This document shows, in pieces, positions 9,501 through 17,334 of a stretch of DNA of 64,000 bases; the stretch's first letter is position 1, and every line of letters starts with the position of its first letter. The stretch is from Loktanella sp. Alg231-35 (GTDB taxonomy: Bacteria > Pseudomonadota > Alphaproteobacteria > Rhodobacterales > Rhodobacteraceae), in NCBI RefSeq assembly GCF_900143545.1, contig NZ_FREV01000005.1:62001-126000 (forward strand), given 5' to 3'. The notes under the pieces are model-generated. The model had not been told where the DNA came from. It did not search any database and worked only from the letters and a program-made list of their open reading frames with translations. Both the position numbers and the translations under genes were made by a program.

Positions 9501-12216
9501 AGACGCTCCGACACAGGGTGCTTTAGTCTATTTTGATGCACCGCAGGCACTGCGCGGCGGGTTGAATCTGTTGCATTACGGGCTTGGCGCAAGGCTGGTT
9601 GAGGCTGAAGGGAAAGAGGTGTCGGCGCGCGATGCGGACGGGCGCGCGCACCTGCACGATGGCATAGCACCCCATGCCGGGGTTCGTGATATCGCGCGTG
9701 ATCTGACCTTTGCGCTACCCGGTCCGGCAGAGGTCGCCGGGGCGATGATCCACTTGCGCAGCACGGCCAACCCGCTGAATTTCCCGACAGTTTACGAGGT
9801 TTACGTCTCTGACGACGGGATATCCTGGACCCGCGGCGCGACAGGTGAATTGCACCGCGCGATGACACCGCAATACGCCATCTTTGCAGCACCTCTCGGG
9901 GCCAGCTATGTCAGGTTTCGATTCCCCAATTGCCCCACCGACAGGTGCAACAGGGTTGCGTTGCAAGAGCTTCAGGCCATTGGCGTGCCGGGCACGCATC
10001 CCGACGGCTGGCCTGCGGTGAATGCGGCTGACCCCGATCTGGGCGGGCACGTCATCTACAGCACGCTTAACCAAGGCGGAAACTGGAACATTTCCTTGTT
10101 GCAGGCCGACGCGGATGCACGCAACGCCGGTTGGCAGACACGCAACGAAAACTACCGCGCCGTGATCGGCTTTCACCAAAACCGCGCCGCATTGGTAGAG
10201 CGTGTGGTCTGGATTGGAAATCCGATCGATACAGCGCGCCCGGATACAGCAATTGTCGAAGCCAGCCTGACAGGCCCCGCCGGTCCTTGGGTCCAAATCG
10301 GCGCCTTGGTGCCACCTGCTATCGGTGAAGAGCGCAGCGAGTTGCGTCTCGATACACCAGCATGGGCGCGCTATGTGCGCGTCTCCTTTTTGTTGCCGTC
10401 CGATACAAAACCCAGCGGGCCAGACGCGCTAGAGATCATTGAAGCGCCCGGCGCTTCGGTTGTTGGGCTTTGGGAAGACGATCGACCCGAAGCCGCGTTC
10501 GAGGCTGCAAATGGGGCAGGGGCGGTGGTTGCGGTTGCACCATCAGGCGGGGCGGATCGGGACAGCGCGGTTGAGCTGCAACAGGGGGGTGGGGTCACAT
10601 CCTCCGTACTTTTGGAACGTAATGAAGACTGGTGGCGCCTGACCGTACCCGATGGCCCCGTTCAAGAGGTGCATGTCGACTTCCAAACCGTCCCGCTGGA
10701 GGTCGCAGTCGAACTTATGGGCGCCGACGGGGCCCTATTGCCGTTGGAAAAGACCGAGATGGACACATCCACGCGCATGACGACGCTTGTGGGGCCGGGC
10801 CAGTACCACCTGCGGGTCTATGAACCACCGCGATCTGTTGTGATCGCCTGGGATACATCCGGCAGCGTGGCCTCTTATATTCCACGAACGCTGGCTGCGG
10901 TGCGGCTGTGGTCGGAATCGCTTGTACCGGGGCGTGACGTGCTGCAACTTTTGCCCTTCGCCAATGAACCCGCATTCATCCTTGATGACTGGGCAGAGAC
11001 GCCCGAAGACGTCGCACCGGCACTTCGCGACCTTGTGACGACCGGCTCCAGCTCTGCGGAACCGGCTTTGTCCTATGCGGCTGATGCTTTGGCCAGGCGG
11101 GACGGCGCGCGCGGTGTTGTGATCATCACCGATGCCGAAAGCGGCCCGGATCTGAGCCTTTGGCCAAATCTGTTGCGCGCCAGACCACGTGTCGTAGCAC
11201 TGTCAATCGACAGTGACAGTCGGCAGAATGCAGCAATCATGATGGATTGGGCCAACCTCAACCGGGGCCGTTTTCAGCGGGTTGTTGGGGCGGTGGGGCT
11301 TGCCGATGGGCTTGATATGGCGGCGGCGCTTTTTCGGGCGCCCAAATCCTATGACATGACCCTGACACTGCTGCCCTACGAAGAACCCGCAGGCGAGGCA
11401 ACCATCACAATCACGCTGGCAGAGCTGGACGAGGGTGCCGCACCAGCCCCGTCGGGCGCTGTGGAAGTAATCCTCGATGCCTCTGGTTCCATGCTGCAAC
11501 GGCTGGATGGGCAACGCCGGATTACAGTGGCCCACGAGGCGCTCTCAAGGCTGGTGACGGACACGCTGCCGGACGGCATTCCCTTTGCCTTCCGTGCGTT
11601 CGGACTGGAGGCGGACGCCTGCCTGAGCGAATTGCGCACGCCGCTGGGTCCTTTGGATCGCAGCGCCGCACGCCGCGCGATTCTTGATGTGCCTGCGATC
11701 AACAACGCACGCACGGCGATTGCGGACAGCCTGACGGCTGCGGCCAGTGATTTGGCAGACGCCGGAGAGCCGCGCGTCATTGTCCTTGTCACCGATGGCG
11801 AAGAAACCTGCGACGGCGACCCTCAGGCGGCCATCGCGGCCATCCGCGCCAGTGGTTTCGATGTGCGAGTGAATATCGTGGGTTTTGCCATTGATGACGC
11901 CGCACTCGCCGCCACATTCGCGGATTGGGCAAGGGCCGGTGGCGGGACCTACTTTGAGGCCCGCGATTCCGCAGCTCTTGACGCCGCAGTGGACCGCGCC
12001 TTGACGCCCGCCTTTGCGCTGCAGCGCCGCTATGTGGATGGCAACGTAGAGGCGTTGGGGACTCTTGTCCCCGGCGAAATGCTGACCGTGCCCGCAGGCC
12101 AGATCGAGATTTTACCAGAAAGCATTGCAGCAGGTGACGGCCTGACCCGGCGCTTGGCACCGGGGGACAACTTGCAGCTGATCTATGACCCGGTCAGTGG
12201 GTTGTCGGCGAACTAG
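6583..12216 (+). CDS. Giant exported protein with PPC-like, discoidin-like and two VWA domains
   Basis: An 1877-residue exported protein, start at ATG 6583 chosen because AGGGG lies eight bases upstream; ATG 6577 is too close to it. Signal peptide ends near AVSA-QT (about residue 24). PPC-like beta-sandwich repeats open with EAEPND near residue 369 and EAEPNNTP near 476. A NEW3/Ig-like segment lies near 880-960. Two carbohydrate-binding (F5/8 discoidin-like) segments lie near 1060-1136 (VYEVYVSDDGISW, YVRFRF) and 1167-1286 (YVRVSF). Two VWA domains follow: DTSGS at residue 1424 and DASGS at 1632, both with intact MIDAS DxSxS; the second also has VTDGEETCDGD near 1737. No sorting signal, lipobox or C-terminal transmembrane helix is evident. 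Probably an adhesive or scaffold protein in the periplasm or at the surface; partner of the preceding gene. Confidence 0.85.
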   Translation: MPALVRGFLVACLFVFAQFTAVSAQTDEQLAEMARTAAILEQSPVLNVGDTPIDVAPATGQFFWIEPDATGLYSLSIDGPGAIRMSTFPNASGRFDGETSERVIVEAANAYGGPQIGPFLLAQGWPYLLSINATGPATLTLTQLETFGAPIPTPDKDSLLGTGDYLIAHAGDLRLQITDPDSPARVETWAEPRAEFRSDVDGSGITRFIAPFDPDKDTRLNLRAKIPEGQPDPLTLIRIAPFGVPLDETEPNRSAPNLLDVDRPFQGLLLLGNDRDRMQFTLPAARDLTLGVATDALWADYAVVLEQKIDGQNVPVLRRTSVRGALPPTPVHLEAGEYILELAGDNPNDGAIGYTLTFAPTNAADAGREAEPNDHITAATALSEAGTLRGAVASDDIDFVSFAVEAPNRLWRVFALNAERLILTGPTGVITDVSAVDGRAIADALALAPGDYAVEIRGNADYAFRVLDLGERPATHEAEPNNTPVNAQLLRFGEAFTGAFSGSEDVDLFQFRLGAETPVEISITPAGDGPMDAQLSLGNARWGQNRDFVAGGGPYHFQGKLPAGDWFIQLRARSNLTRGTYRVSVDRTPEVSGMRPDDTPATAQLVPLDGDVTGQVGAFDAEDHFLVRLPATSRAAFITCDGAGWSLWPWSGGRKIESPRSNMSITDPTADNGGAVRIVVTGDKQDRDYACGVRFPPGPDALPTATAASAAEEITLRSGAHLSGTLTAETSRQFIAFDLSERAYGVVACFDGNGDALAARGLRPRDLTLLDHAAIAPFVAFRAGPASGVEMRASLAEGEEAAWRCAMLGMDDLPRLADLGDLAALTTPPDAAPALPEGSPGLLGTAPSLDALLALVPPATLPSGDLPLAITFDTPPPVAAYAQAGQRLSVSAKLINSSDAAMTFTVSGDAAGQGWDVMTSPDTLELGPGATGSAMLELTAPPWLSPVVPPSVTLTATSGSRFATGVLGIDVATDAPTQGALVYFDAPQALRGGLNLLHYGLGARLVEAEGKEVSARDADGRAHLHDGIAPHAGVRDIARDLTFALPGPAEVAGAMIHLRSTANPLNFPTVYEVYVSDDGISWTRGATGELHRAMTPQYAIFAAPLGASYVRFRFPNCPTDRCNRVALQELQAIGVPGTHPDGWPAVNAADPDLGGHVIYSTLNQGGNWNISLLQADADARNAGWQTRNENYRAVIGFHQNRAALVERVVWIGNPIDTARPDTAIVEASLTGPAGPWVQIGALVPPAIGEERSELRLDTPAWARYVRVSFLLPSDTKPSGPDALEIIEAPGASVVGLWEDDRPEAAFEAANGAGAVVAVAPSGGADRDSAVELQQGGGVTSSVLLERNEDWWRLTVPDGPVQEVHVDFQTVPLEVAVELMGADGALLPLEKTEMDTSTRMTTLVGPGQYHLRVYEPPRSVVIAWDTSGSVASYIPRTLAAVRLWSESLVPGRDVLQLLPFANEPAFILDDWAETPEDVAPALRDLVTTGSSSAEPALSYAADALARRDGARGVVIITDAESGPDLSLWPNLLRARPRVVALSIDSDSRQNAAIMMDWANLNRGRFQRVVGAVGLADGLDMAAALFRAPKSYDMTLTLLPYEEPAGEATITITLAELDEGAAPAPSGAVEVILDASGSMLQRLDGQRRITVAHEALSRLVTDTLPDGIPFAFRAFGLEADACLSELRTPLGPLDRSAARRAILDVPAINNARTAIADSLTAAASDLADAGEPRVIVLVTDGEETCDGDPQAAIAAIRASGFDVRVNIVGFAIDDAALAATFADWARAGGGTYFEARDSAALDAAVDRALTPAFALQRRYVDGNVEALGTLVPGEMLTVPAGQIEILPESIAAGDGLTRRLAPGDNLQLIYDPVSGLSAN

Positions 12217-12280
12217 GATCTATCGTTGGGATACGATGATTTGCGCATCGCGCTGGCAACAAACACCTGATCGTGAATGC

Positions 12281-12370
12281 TGGCGGAGGAGGTGGGATTC
12301 GAACCCACGGTAGACTTTCACCTACGTCGGTTTTCAAGACCGGTGCATTCAACCACTCTGCCACTCCTCC
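12281..12370 (-). tRNA. tRNA-Ser (anticodon TGA)
   Basis: Read on the minus strand, the acceptor arms GGAGGAG and CTCCTCC pair over seven bases, followed by discriminator G and an encoded CCA. The anticodon loop is CTTGAAA (anticodon TGA, reading UCA and other UCN codons). The T-arm contains GGTTCGAATCC, and a long class II variable arm fits serine. The 90-base length is typical. Confidence 0.97.
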
Positions 12371-12593
12371 GACAACGCCCTGTTAGCGCCTCGTTTCTGA
12401 TTCGAAAAGCAGGTTCATGCTTTGGGGAAATCCGCCGACAAAATGCGCTAGACTCTTTCAAATCAGGCCATCGGGCGCTATCGTCTCTGCAATCCTGCGA
12501 ATTCTCAGTATCCGCAGGCGGTGAGCGACAACAAAGACGGCTGAAAAACAGCTGATTTTCCCCGCAAACCGGGGCGCAATATAGGGGCGAGAT
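12371..12593. promoter_or_regulatory. Divergent region between tRNA-Ser and the SPOR lipoprotein operon
   Basis: A 223-base gap that must contain the leftward tRNA promoter and the rightward promoter of the SPOR/dac/tmk operon. I find no repeat, small gene or confident promoter hexamers in it. Confidence 0.3.
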
Positions 12594-13622
12594 ATGACGG
12601 GCACAGTGTTTATGAACGCTTCGCGGTGGCGTATGTCCATGGCGTTGATTGCGGCGATGGGACTGGCAGCTTGCGATGAAAATGGCGGATTTGCCTTGCC
12701 GACGGCCGGGGAAGACGCGTCAGAGCCGCTGCCAGCCAATGCGCCCAACCAGACTGTTCAGTCAGAACGCGATGTGGAACGCCCCGATATCTTTGAGGTG
12801 ACAGACCGTGGCCTTTGGGATGGTCGCCCGTCCTTGGGCGGGGTCTGGGTCGCGCATCCCGATGCGCAAGATCCCGAACGTGTGATGATCGTGAACACCG
12901 AAAATGGGCGTGAAATTGTGGGCGCCTTGTTCCGCCGCGAGCGTGAAAATCCTGGTCCGTTGTTGCAGGTGTCCTCGGATGCCGCCGAAGAACTTGGTAT
13001 TCTGGCGGGCGCGCCGACCGAGTTAAGCGTTGTTGCCTTGCGCCGTGAAGAGGTCGAAGTCGAAGCAACACCACAGGAAAACCCAGTCGTGGCCAGCCTT
13101 GCCGCCCCAGTTGCCGTAGAATCCGAAGCGCTTGACCCGGTTGAACCTGCATCTGAGGAAAGCGCTGAAGATGATGCGCCAGTCGCCGTTGTCCTGCCGC
13201 CAGCTGGCGCGGCTGCGTCCAATGCCGTTGAAGCCGGTGCCGCCGCTGCCGCGACCGCAGGTGCTGCGATTGCTGCCGAGACGGCCGATGTGATCTCTGA
13301 CACAGCTGAAGCGGCGGAAGAGGTTGATGAGGCCGTGGATGTCTCTGCCGTTATTGCGGCCCCACCAGAACCCTTGCCACCCGGTACGATTGCGCAGGTT
13401 GGCATCTACAGTGTCGAGGCCAACGCCGGTGCTGCGGCCAAGCAGATTATCGATGCGGGTATCCCCGCCAATGTCTTTGCCCAAGAAGTGGGCGGGCGCA
13501 CCGTCTGGCGTGTCGTCGCCGGTCCTTTGGCAGATGACAGCGCGGTGTCGCAACTCAAAGCCATGGGTTTTGTCGATGCATTCATCGTTGATGATGATGG
13601 TGACGACGCCGCCGAAGAATAA
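12594..13622 (+). CDS. SPOR-domain lipoprotein
   Basis: A 342-aa lipoprotein with lipobox LAAC near residue 27, so it should be anchored to a membrane and face the periplasm. Residues 30-150 form a small domain containing WVAHPDAQDPERVMIVN. A long Ala/Glu/Val-rich low-complexity linker (about 150-255) leads to a C-terminal SPOR domain (about 265-335; AQVGIYSVEANAGAA, VWRVVAGPL). SPOR domains bind peptidoglycan stripped of stem peptides at division sites. It stands 23 bases upstream of a D,D-carboxypeptidase gene, so a role in wall remodelling at the septum fits. The start has AGGGGCG seven bases upstream. An internal ATG at 12612 would also keep the lipobox. Confidence 0.85.
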   Translation: MTGTVFMNASRWRMSMALIAAMGLAACDENGGFALPTAGEDASEPLPANAPNQTVQSERDVERPDIFEVTDRGLWDGRPSLGGVWVAHPDAQDPERVMIVNTENGREIVGALFRRERENPGPLLQVSSDAAEELGILAGAPTELSVVALRREEVEVEATPQENPVVASLAAPVAVESEALDPVEPASEESAEDDAPVAVVLPPAGAAASNAVEAGAAAAATAGAAIAAETADVISDTAEAAEEVDEAVDVSAVIAAPPEPLPPGTIAQVGIYSVEANAGAAAKQIIDAGIPANVFAQEVGGRTVWRVVAGPLADDSAVSQLKAMGFVDAFIVDDDGDDAAEE

Positions 13623-13645
13623 CCCTGCACCGAAAGGAAAACGTC

Positions 13646-14827
13646 ATGTTTGTCGGATACATGCGCCGCGCGGTTCTGACGCTTTGTGTGATGATCGCCC
13701 CGATCACCGCATCCGCGTTTGAGACCGCGGCCCAGGCCGCCTACATCTTTGATCAGACAACAGGCACCGTTTTGTTGTCCAAGAACGCGCAGGAGCCTTT
13801 GCCGCCTGCGTCGATGTCAAAGCTGATGACAATCTATATGGCGTTTGAGGCTGTGGCCGATGGCCGCTTGGTCATCGACGAAGAACTCACCGTATCCTCA
13901 CACGCTGCGGGCTATGGCGGGTCTTCGATGTTTCTGGACACCACCGACCGCGTCACGGTCGAGGATTTGCTGCGCGGCGTGATCGTGCTGTCGGGCAATG
14001 ATGCCAGTGCGGTGCTGGCCGAAGCCTTGTCACCTGATGGCAGTGAGGCCGGTTTTGCCCGCATGATGACCGAACGCGCCCGCCAGATGGGCATGATGAA
14101 TTCGACCTTTGCTAATTCCAACGGCTGGCCCGCTGTCGGACATCGCATGTCGATGGAGGATTTGGGCATTCTGGCCGACCGTCTGATCAGCGACTTCCCG
14201 ACATTCTATCCGCTTTTTGCCGAAACCGAATTTGCCTTTGATGGCCGCGTGCCTTCCAATTCCAGCAACCGCAATCCCATTCTGACCATGGGGCTGGGTG
14301 CTGATGGGCTCAAGACCGGGCATACGCAAGAGGCGGGTTATGGTCTGGTTGGTTCGGCCAAACAGGGTGATCGCAGGGTGATCTTTGTGATCACCGGGCT
14401 GGACAGTTCAGAGGCCAGATCAGAAGAAAGTGCTAAGATCATCAACTGGTCCTTTCGTCAGTTTGCAGAAAAAGACGTTGTTGCAGCGGGCACGCAGATC
14501 GCCACGGCTGACGTTTGGATGGGGGAAATGCCGACGGTCGGTTTGACAGTGGCCGAGGACTTGTCCCTGCTGGTGCCGATCCTGAATCAAGGAGAGATCG
14601 ACGCAGACGTTGTTTTTGAAGGTCCCATCGAGGCACCGATCACGGCAGGTCAGCCCCTTGGCGAACTGGTGATCACTCTCAACGACCTGCCAGAAAAGCG
14701 TATTCCGCTGGTGGCGGACGCTGACGTGGCGCGCGGTGGTTTTGCCACCCGTTTGCGCACAGCTGCCCTTGTGTTGTGGGAAAAGTTTGGCCCCGGTAGC
14801 GGGAACGAGGTGCCAGAAGAGGCATGA
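13646..14827 (+). CDS. dac: D-alanyl-D-alanine carboxypeptidase (penicillin-binding protein 5/6 family)
   Basis: Periplasmic S11 serine carboxypeptidase that trims the terminal D-Ala from peptidoglycan stem peptides. The 393-residue chain has a signal peptide ending near ASAF, the SxxK nucleophile motif ASMSKLM (Ser near residue 56), the SxN motif SGNDAS near 116, and the KTG motif LKTGHT near 223. A C-terminal beta-rich PBP5_C-like domain follows (about 275-370). The family's C-terminal amphipathic anchor is short but basic and hydrophobic (TRLRTAALVLWEKFG). RBS GAAAGGAAA precedes the ATG. Its stop overlaps tmk (ATGA), making it the second gene of this operon. Confidence 0.95.
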   Translation: MFVGYMRRAVLTLCVMIAPITASAFETAAQAAYIFDQTTGTVLLSKNAQEPLPPASMSKLMTIYMAFEAVADGRLVIDEELTVSSHAAGYGGSSMFLDTTDRVTVEDLLRGVIVLSGNDASAVLAEALSPDGSEAGFARMMTERARQMGMMNSTFANSNGWPAVGHRMSMEDLGILADRLISDFPTFYPLFAETEFAFDGRVPSNSSNRNPILTMGLGADGLKTGHTQEAGYGLVGSAKQGDRRVIFVITGLDSSEARSEESAKIINWSFRQFAEKDVVAAGTQIATADVWMGEMPTVGLTVAEDLSLLVPILNQGEIDADVVFEGPIEAPITAGQPLGELVITLNDLPEKRIPLVADADVARGGFATRLRTAALVLWEKFGPGSGNEVPEEA

Positions 14828-15432
14828 GCAAGCCACGCTTTATTACATTTGAGGGGATCGACGGTTCCGGTAAATCGACCCAGGCACGCCGGTTCGCTGA
14901 CCATCTGCGCGGGCAGGGTGGCGATGTCGTTTTGACCCGAGAGCCAGGCGGCAGCCCCGGTGCCGAAGAAATTCGCCAGCTTCTGCTGACAGGCGATACC
15001 GATCGCTGGTCCGCAGAAACCGAGATTTTGCTCTTTACCGCCGCGCGCCGTGATCATCTGGAAAAGACCATTCAGCCGGCGCTGGCGCTGGATAAAACCG
15101 TGGTCTCGGACCGCTTTGCCGATAGCACGCGGATCTATCAGGGTGCCACACGCGGTGACCTGCGCGAGATGGTGGACAAACTGCATAGCCTGATGATCGG
15201 GCGCGAGCCTGATTTGACGTTCATCATCGATATGGACCCTGCCACTGCGCTAGAGCGTGGCTTGGCCCGTAAGTCAGGCGAGGATCGCTTCGAGGACTTT
15301 GGCCTCGCGTTTCAGGAAACGCTGCGCCACGGGTTCCTTGCACTGGCGCATGCCAACACCGACCGCTGCGTGCTGATTGATGGCAACCGCACCGCCGATC
15401 AGATCGCCAGCGAAATCGCGGCCTACGCATGA
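14824..15432 (+). CDS. tmk: Thymidylate kinase
   Basis: Phosphorylates dTMP to dTDP, the last dTTP-specific step before nucleoside diphosphate kinase. The 202-aa protein has the P-loop FEGIDGSGKSTQ at residues 8-19, the TREPGG substrate motif near 38-43, and VVSDRFADS with the DR(Y/F) signature near 93. The lid region after RGLARKSGEDRFE is short, as in bacterial enzymes. Four-base overlaps link it to dac upstream and holB downstream; tmk-holB-tatD is a conserved order in bacteria. Confidence 0.97.
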   Translation: MSKPRFITFEGIDGSGKSTQARRFADHLRGQGGDVVLTREPGGSPGAEEIRQLLLTGDTDRWSAETEILLFTAARRDHLEKTIQPALALDKTVVSDRFADSTRIYQGATRGDLREMVDKLHSLMIGREPDLTFIIDMDPATALERGLARKSGEDRFEDFGLAFQETLRHGFLALAHANTDRCVLIDGNRTADQIASEIAAYA

Positions 15433-16535
15433 GCGACGACGATATCCCAGAGCCGGACCGGATCGCAGGTGCGCCGCATCCGCGCGAAACACCTGTGCTG
15501 TTTGGTCAGGACAAGGCGCAGGCAGATTTTCTGGATGCGTTTGGGGCCGGGCGGCTGCATTCGGGCTGGCTGATCACCGGGCCGCGCGGCGTAGGCAAGG
15601 CAACCCTTGCGTGGAAAATCGCGACGTTTCTCTTGGCGGATCAAGAGGCGGGGCTTTTCGGTGATCTAACCCTTGCGGTTGACCCTGAACATCCTGACGC
15701 ACGGCTTGTCCATGCGGGCGCGCATCCGCGTCTGTCCATTATTCGGCGCCCATGGAATGAACAAACCAAAAAACTGCGTGCCGATATCACCGTGGATGCG
15801 GTGCGTCGGCTCAAGTCGTTCTTTCATATGTCCGCAGCTGATGGTGGGCGGCGCGTGGTGATTGTGGATGCCGCGGATGAGCTGAACCGCAACGCCGCGA
15901 ATGCCATCCTCAAAGAACTGGAAGAGCCGCCAGCAAACACAACCATCCTGCTGATTTCGCATCAACCGTCACGTCTGCTGCCCACGATCCGGTCGCGGTG
16001 CCGCGAATTGCGCTGTGCGCGGTTGTCGCCGGACGCTCTGCAAAAGGCGCTTGTGCAGGCGGGGCATCCGTCGGATCAGACCGAAAGCCTTGCCACTTTG
16101 GCGGGGGGATCGGCGGGGGATGCGATCCGGTTGCTTAATCACGATGGTCTGGTGCTTTATGCAGAGCTGATCAAAACCTTCGAAGGTCTGCCGCATATTG
16201 ACAGGCCCGCCGCCCTGCGACTGGCCGAAAGCTGTGCCGGGCGGGGCGCTGACGTGCGCTTTGGGCTAACGCTGGATTTGATTGATCTGTTTTTGTCCCG
16301 CGCGGCCCGTGCCGGGCTGATGGGCGAACCAACAGCGCAGGGCGCACCGGGTGAAGCGCGCCTGCTGACCCGGATCGCACCGGATGATCGTGCCGCCCGC
16401 CGCTGGGCGCAGGTACAACAGGATTTAACGGACCGGTCGCGCCATGGCCGTGCGGTGAACCTTGACCCTGCGGCGCTCATCCTTGATATGGTTTTCAAGA
16501 TTGAAGAGACGGCGCAAGGTACAGCCGTAGCCTGA
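15429..16535 (+). CDS. holB: DNA polymerase III subunit delta'
   Basis: Stator subunit of the clamp loader that opens the beta clamp for DNA polymerase III. The 368-aa AAA+ protein has a P-loop-like GPRGVGKATLA near residue 51 and the EEPPANTTILLISHQPSRLLPTIRSRCRELR segment; of this, the SRC motif near residue 190 is diagnostic because it provides the arginine finger. The region around ADELNRNAANAILKELEEP is the sensor/Walker B-equivalent of delta'. Gene order tmk-holB-tatD supports the call. It overlaps tmk by ATGA and lies 10 bases before tatD. Confidence 0.95.
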   Translation: MSDDDIPEPDRIAGAPHPRETPVLFGQDKAQADFLDAFGAGRLHSGWLITGPRGVGKATLAWKIATFLLADQEAGLFGDLTLAVDPEHPDARLVHAGAHPRLSIIRRPWNEQTKKLRADITVDAVRRLKSFFHMSAADGGRRVVIVDAADELNRNAANAILKELEEPPANTTILLISHQPSRLLPTIRSRCRELRCARLSPDALQKALVQAGHPSDQTESLATLAGGSAGDAIRLLNHDGLVLYAELIKTFEGLPHIDRPAALRLAESCAGRGADVRFGLTLDLIDLFLSRAARAGLMGEPTAQGAPGEARLLTRIAPDDRAARRWAQVQQDLTDRSRHGRAVNLDPAALILDMVFKIEETAQGTAVA

Positions 16536-16545
16536 AAGCCGCGTC

Positions 16546-17334
16546 ATGACCCAAGCCACAATCGTAGACAGTCACTGCCATCTGGATTTCCCGGACTTTG
16601 ACGCAGAACGCGATGATGTGATTGCGCGCGCGCTAGAGGCTGGGGTCAGCCGCATGGTGACAATCTGCACAAGGCTGCGGTTGGAACCACAGGTCCGCGC
16701 CATCGCAGAGACCTATGCGCCGGTGTTCTATGCCGCAGGCACCCACCCGATGAGCGCGGCAGACGAACCTCTGGCCACCGTTGAAGAATTGATCGCACTA
16801 GCAGATCATCCAAAATTCGTTGGCATCGGTGAGACTGGCCTAGATTATCACTACACCGCCGAAAGTGCCGATATTCAGCAACAATCGCTGCGCGTTCATA
16901 TTGCTGCGGCACGCGAAACCAAACTCCCACTGATCATCCATGCCCGTGCAGCGGACGATGATATGGCCCGCATCCTGCGAGAGGAATTCGACAAAGGCGC
17001 CTATACTTGCGTGATGCATTGCTTCTCAAGCAGTGCCGCTTTGGCCGAGGCTGCGCTGGAGATGGGGTTCTATTTGTCTATGTCGGGCATCGCAGCCTTT
17101 CCCAAAAGTCAGGAGCTGCGCGATATCTTTGCCAAGGCGCCGGTCGATCGTGTGCTGGTCGAAACTGACAGCCCCTATTTGGCCCCGCCGCCCTATCGGG
17201 GTAAACGCAATGAGCCCGCATATACCGCCCATACCGCCAAGGTGGGTGCAGAGGTGTTTGGTCTGTCCTATGAAGATTTCGCCACACAGACGACGGCGAA
17301 TTTCGACCGGCTGTTCTGGAAGGCGGCGCAATGA
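16546..17334 (+). CDS. tatD: TatD family metal-dependent hydrolase
   Basis: TIM-barrel metal-dependent deoxyribonuclease of the TatD/YcfH family, cytoplasmic, 262 aa. The metal ligands are all present: DSHCHLDF near residues 8-15, GETGLDYHY near 98, IHARAADDD near 131, MHCFSS near 156, and VETDSPYLAPPPYRGKRNEP near 205 (Asp). Known family members have 3'-5' exonuclease activity on damaged DNA. It is tied to the MBL hydrolase gene downstream by a four-base ATGA overlap. Confidence 0.94.
   Translation: MTQATIVDSHCHLDFPDFDAERDDVIARALEAGVSRMVTICTRLRLEPQVRAIAETYAPVFYAAGTHPMSAADEPLATVEELIALADHPKFVGIGETGLDYHYTAESADIQQQSLRVHIAAARETKLPLIIHARAADDDMARILREEFDKGAYTCVMHCFSSSAALAEAALEMGFYLSMSGIAAFPKSQELRDIFAKAPVDRVLVETDSPYLAPPPYRGKRNEPAYTAHTAKVGAEVFGLSYEDFATQTTANFDRLFWKAAQ

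Noticed and set aside
13190..13370. Ala/Glu-rich repeat in the SPOR lipoprotein as a DNA repeat or CRISPR-like array
   Set aside because: It is low-complexity protein linker coding, with no regular unit length at the DNA level.
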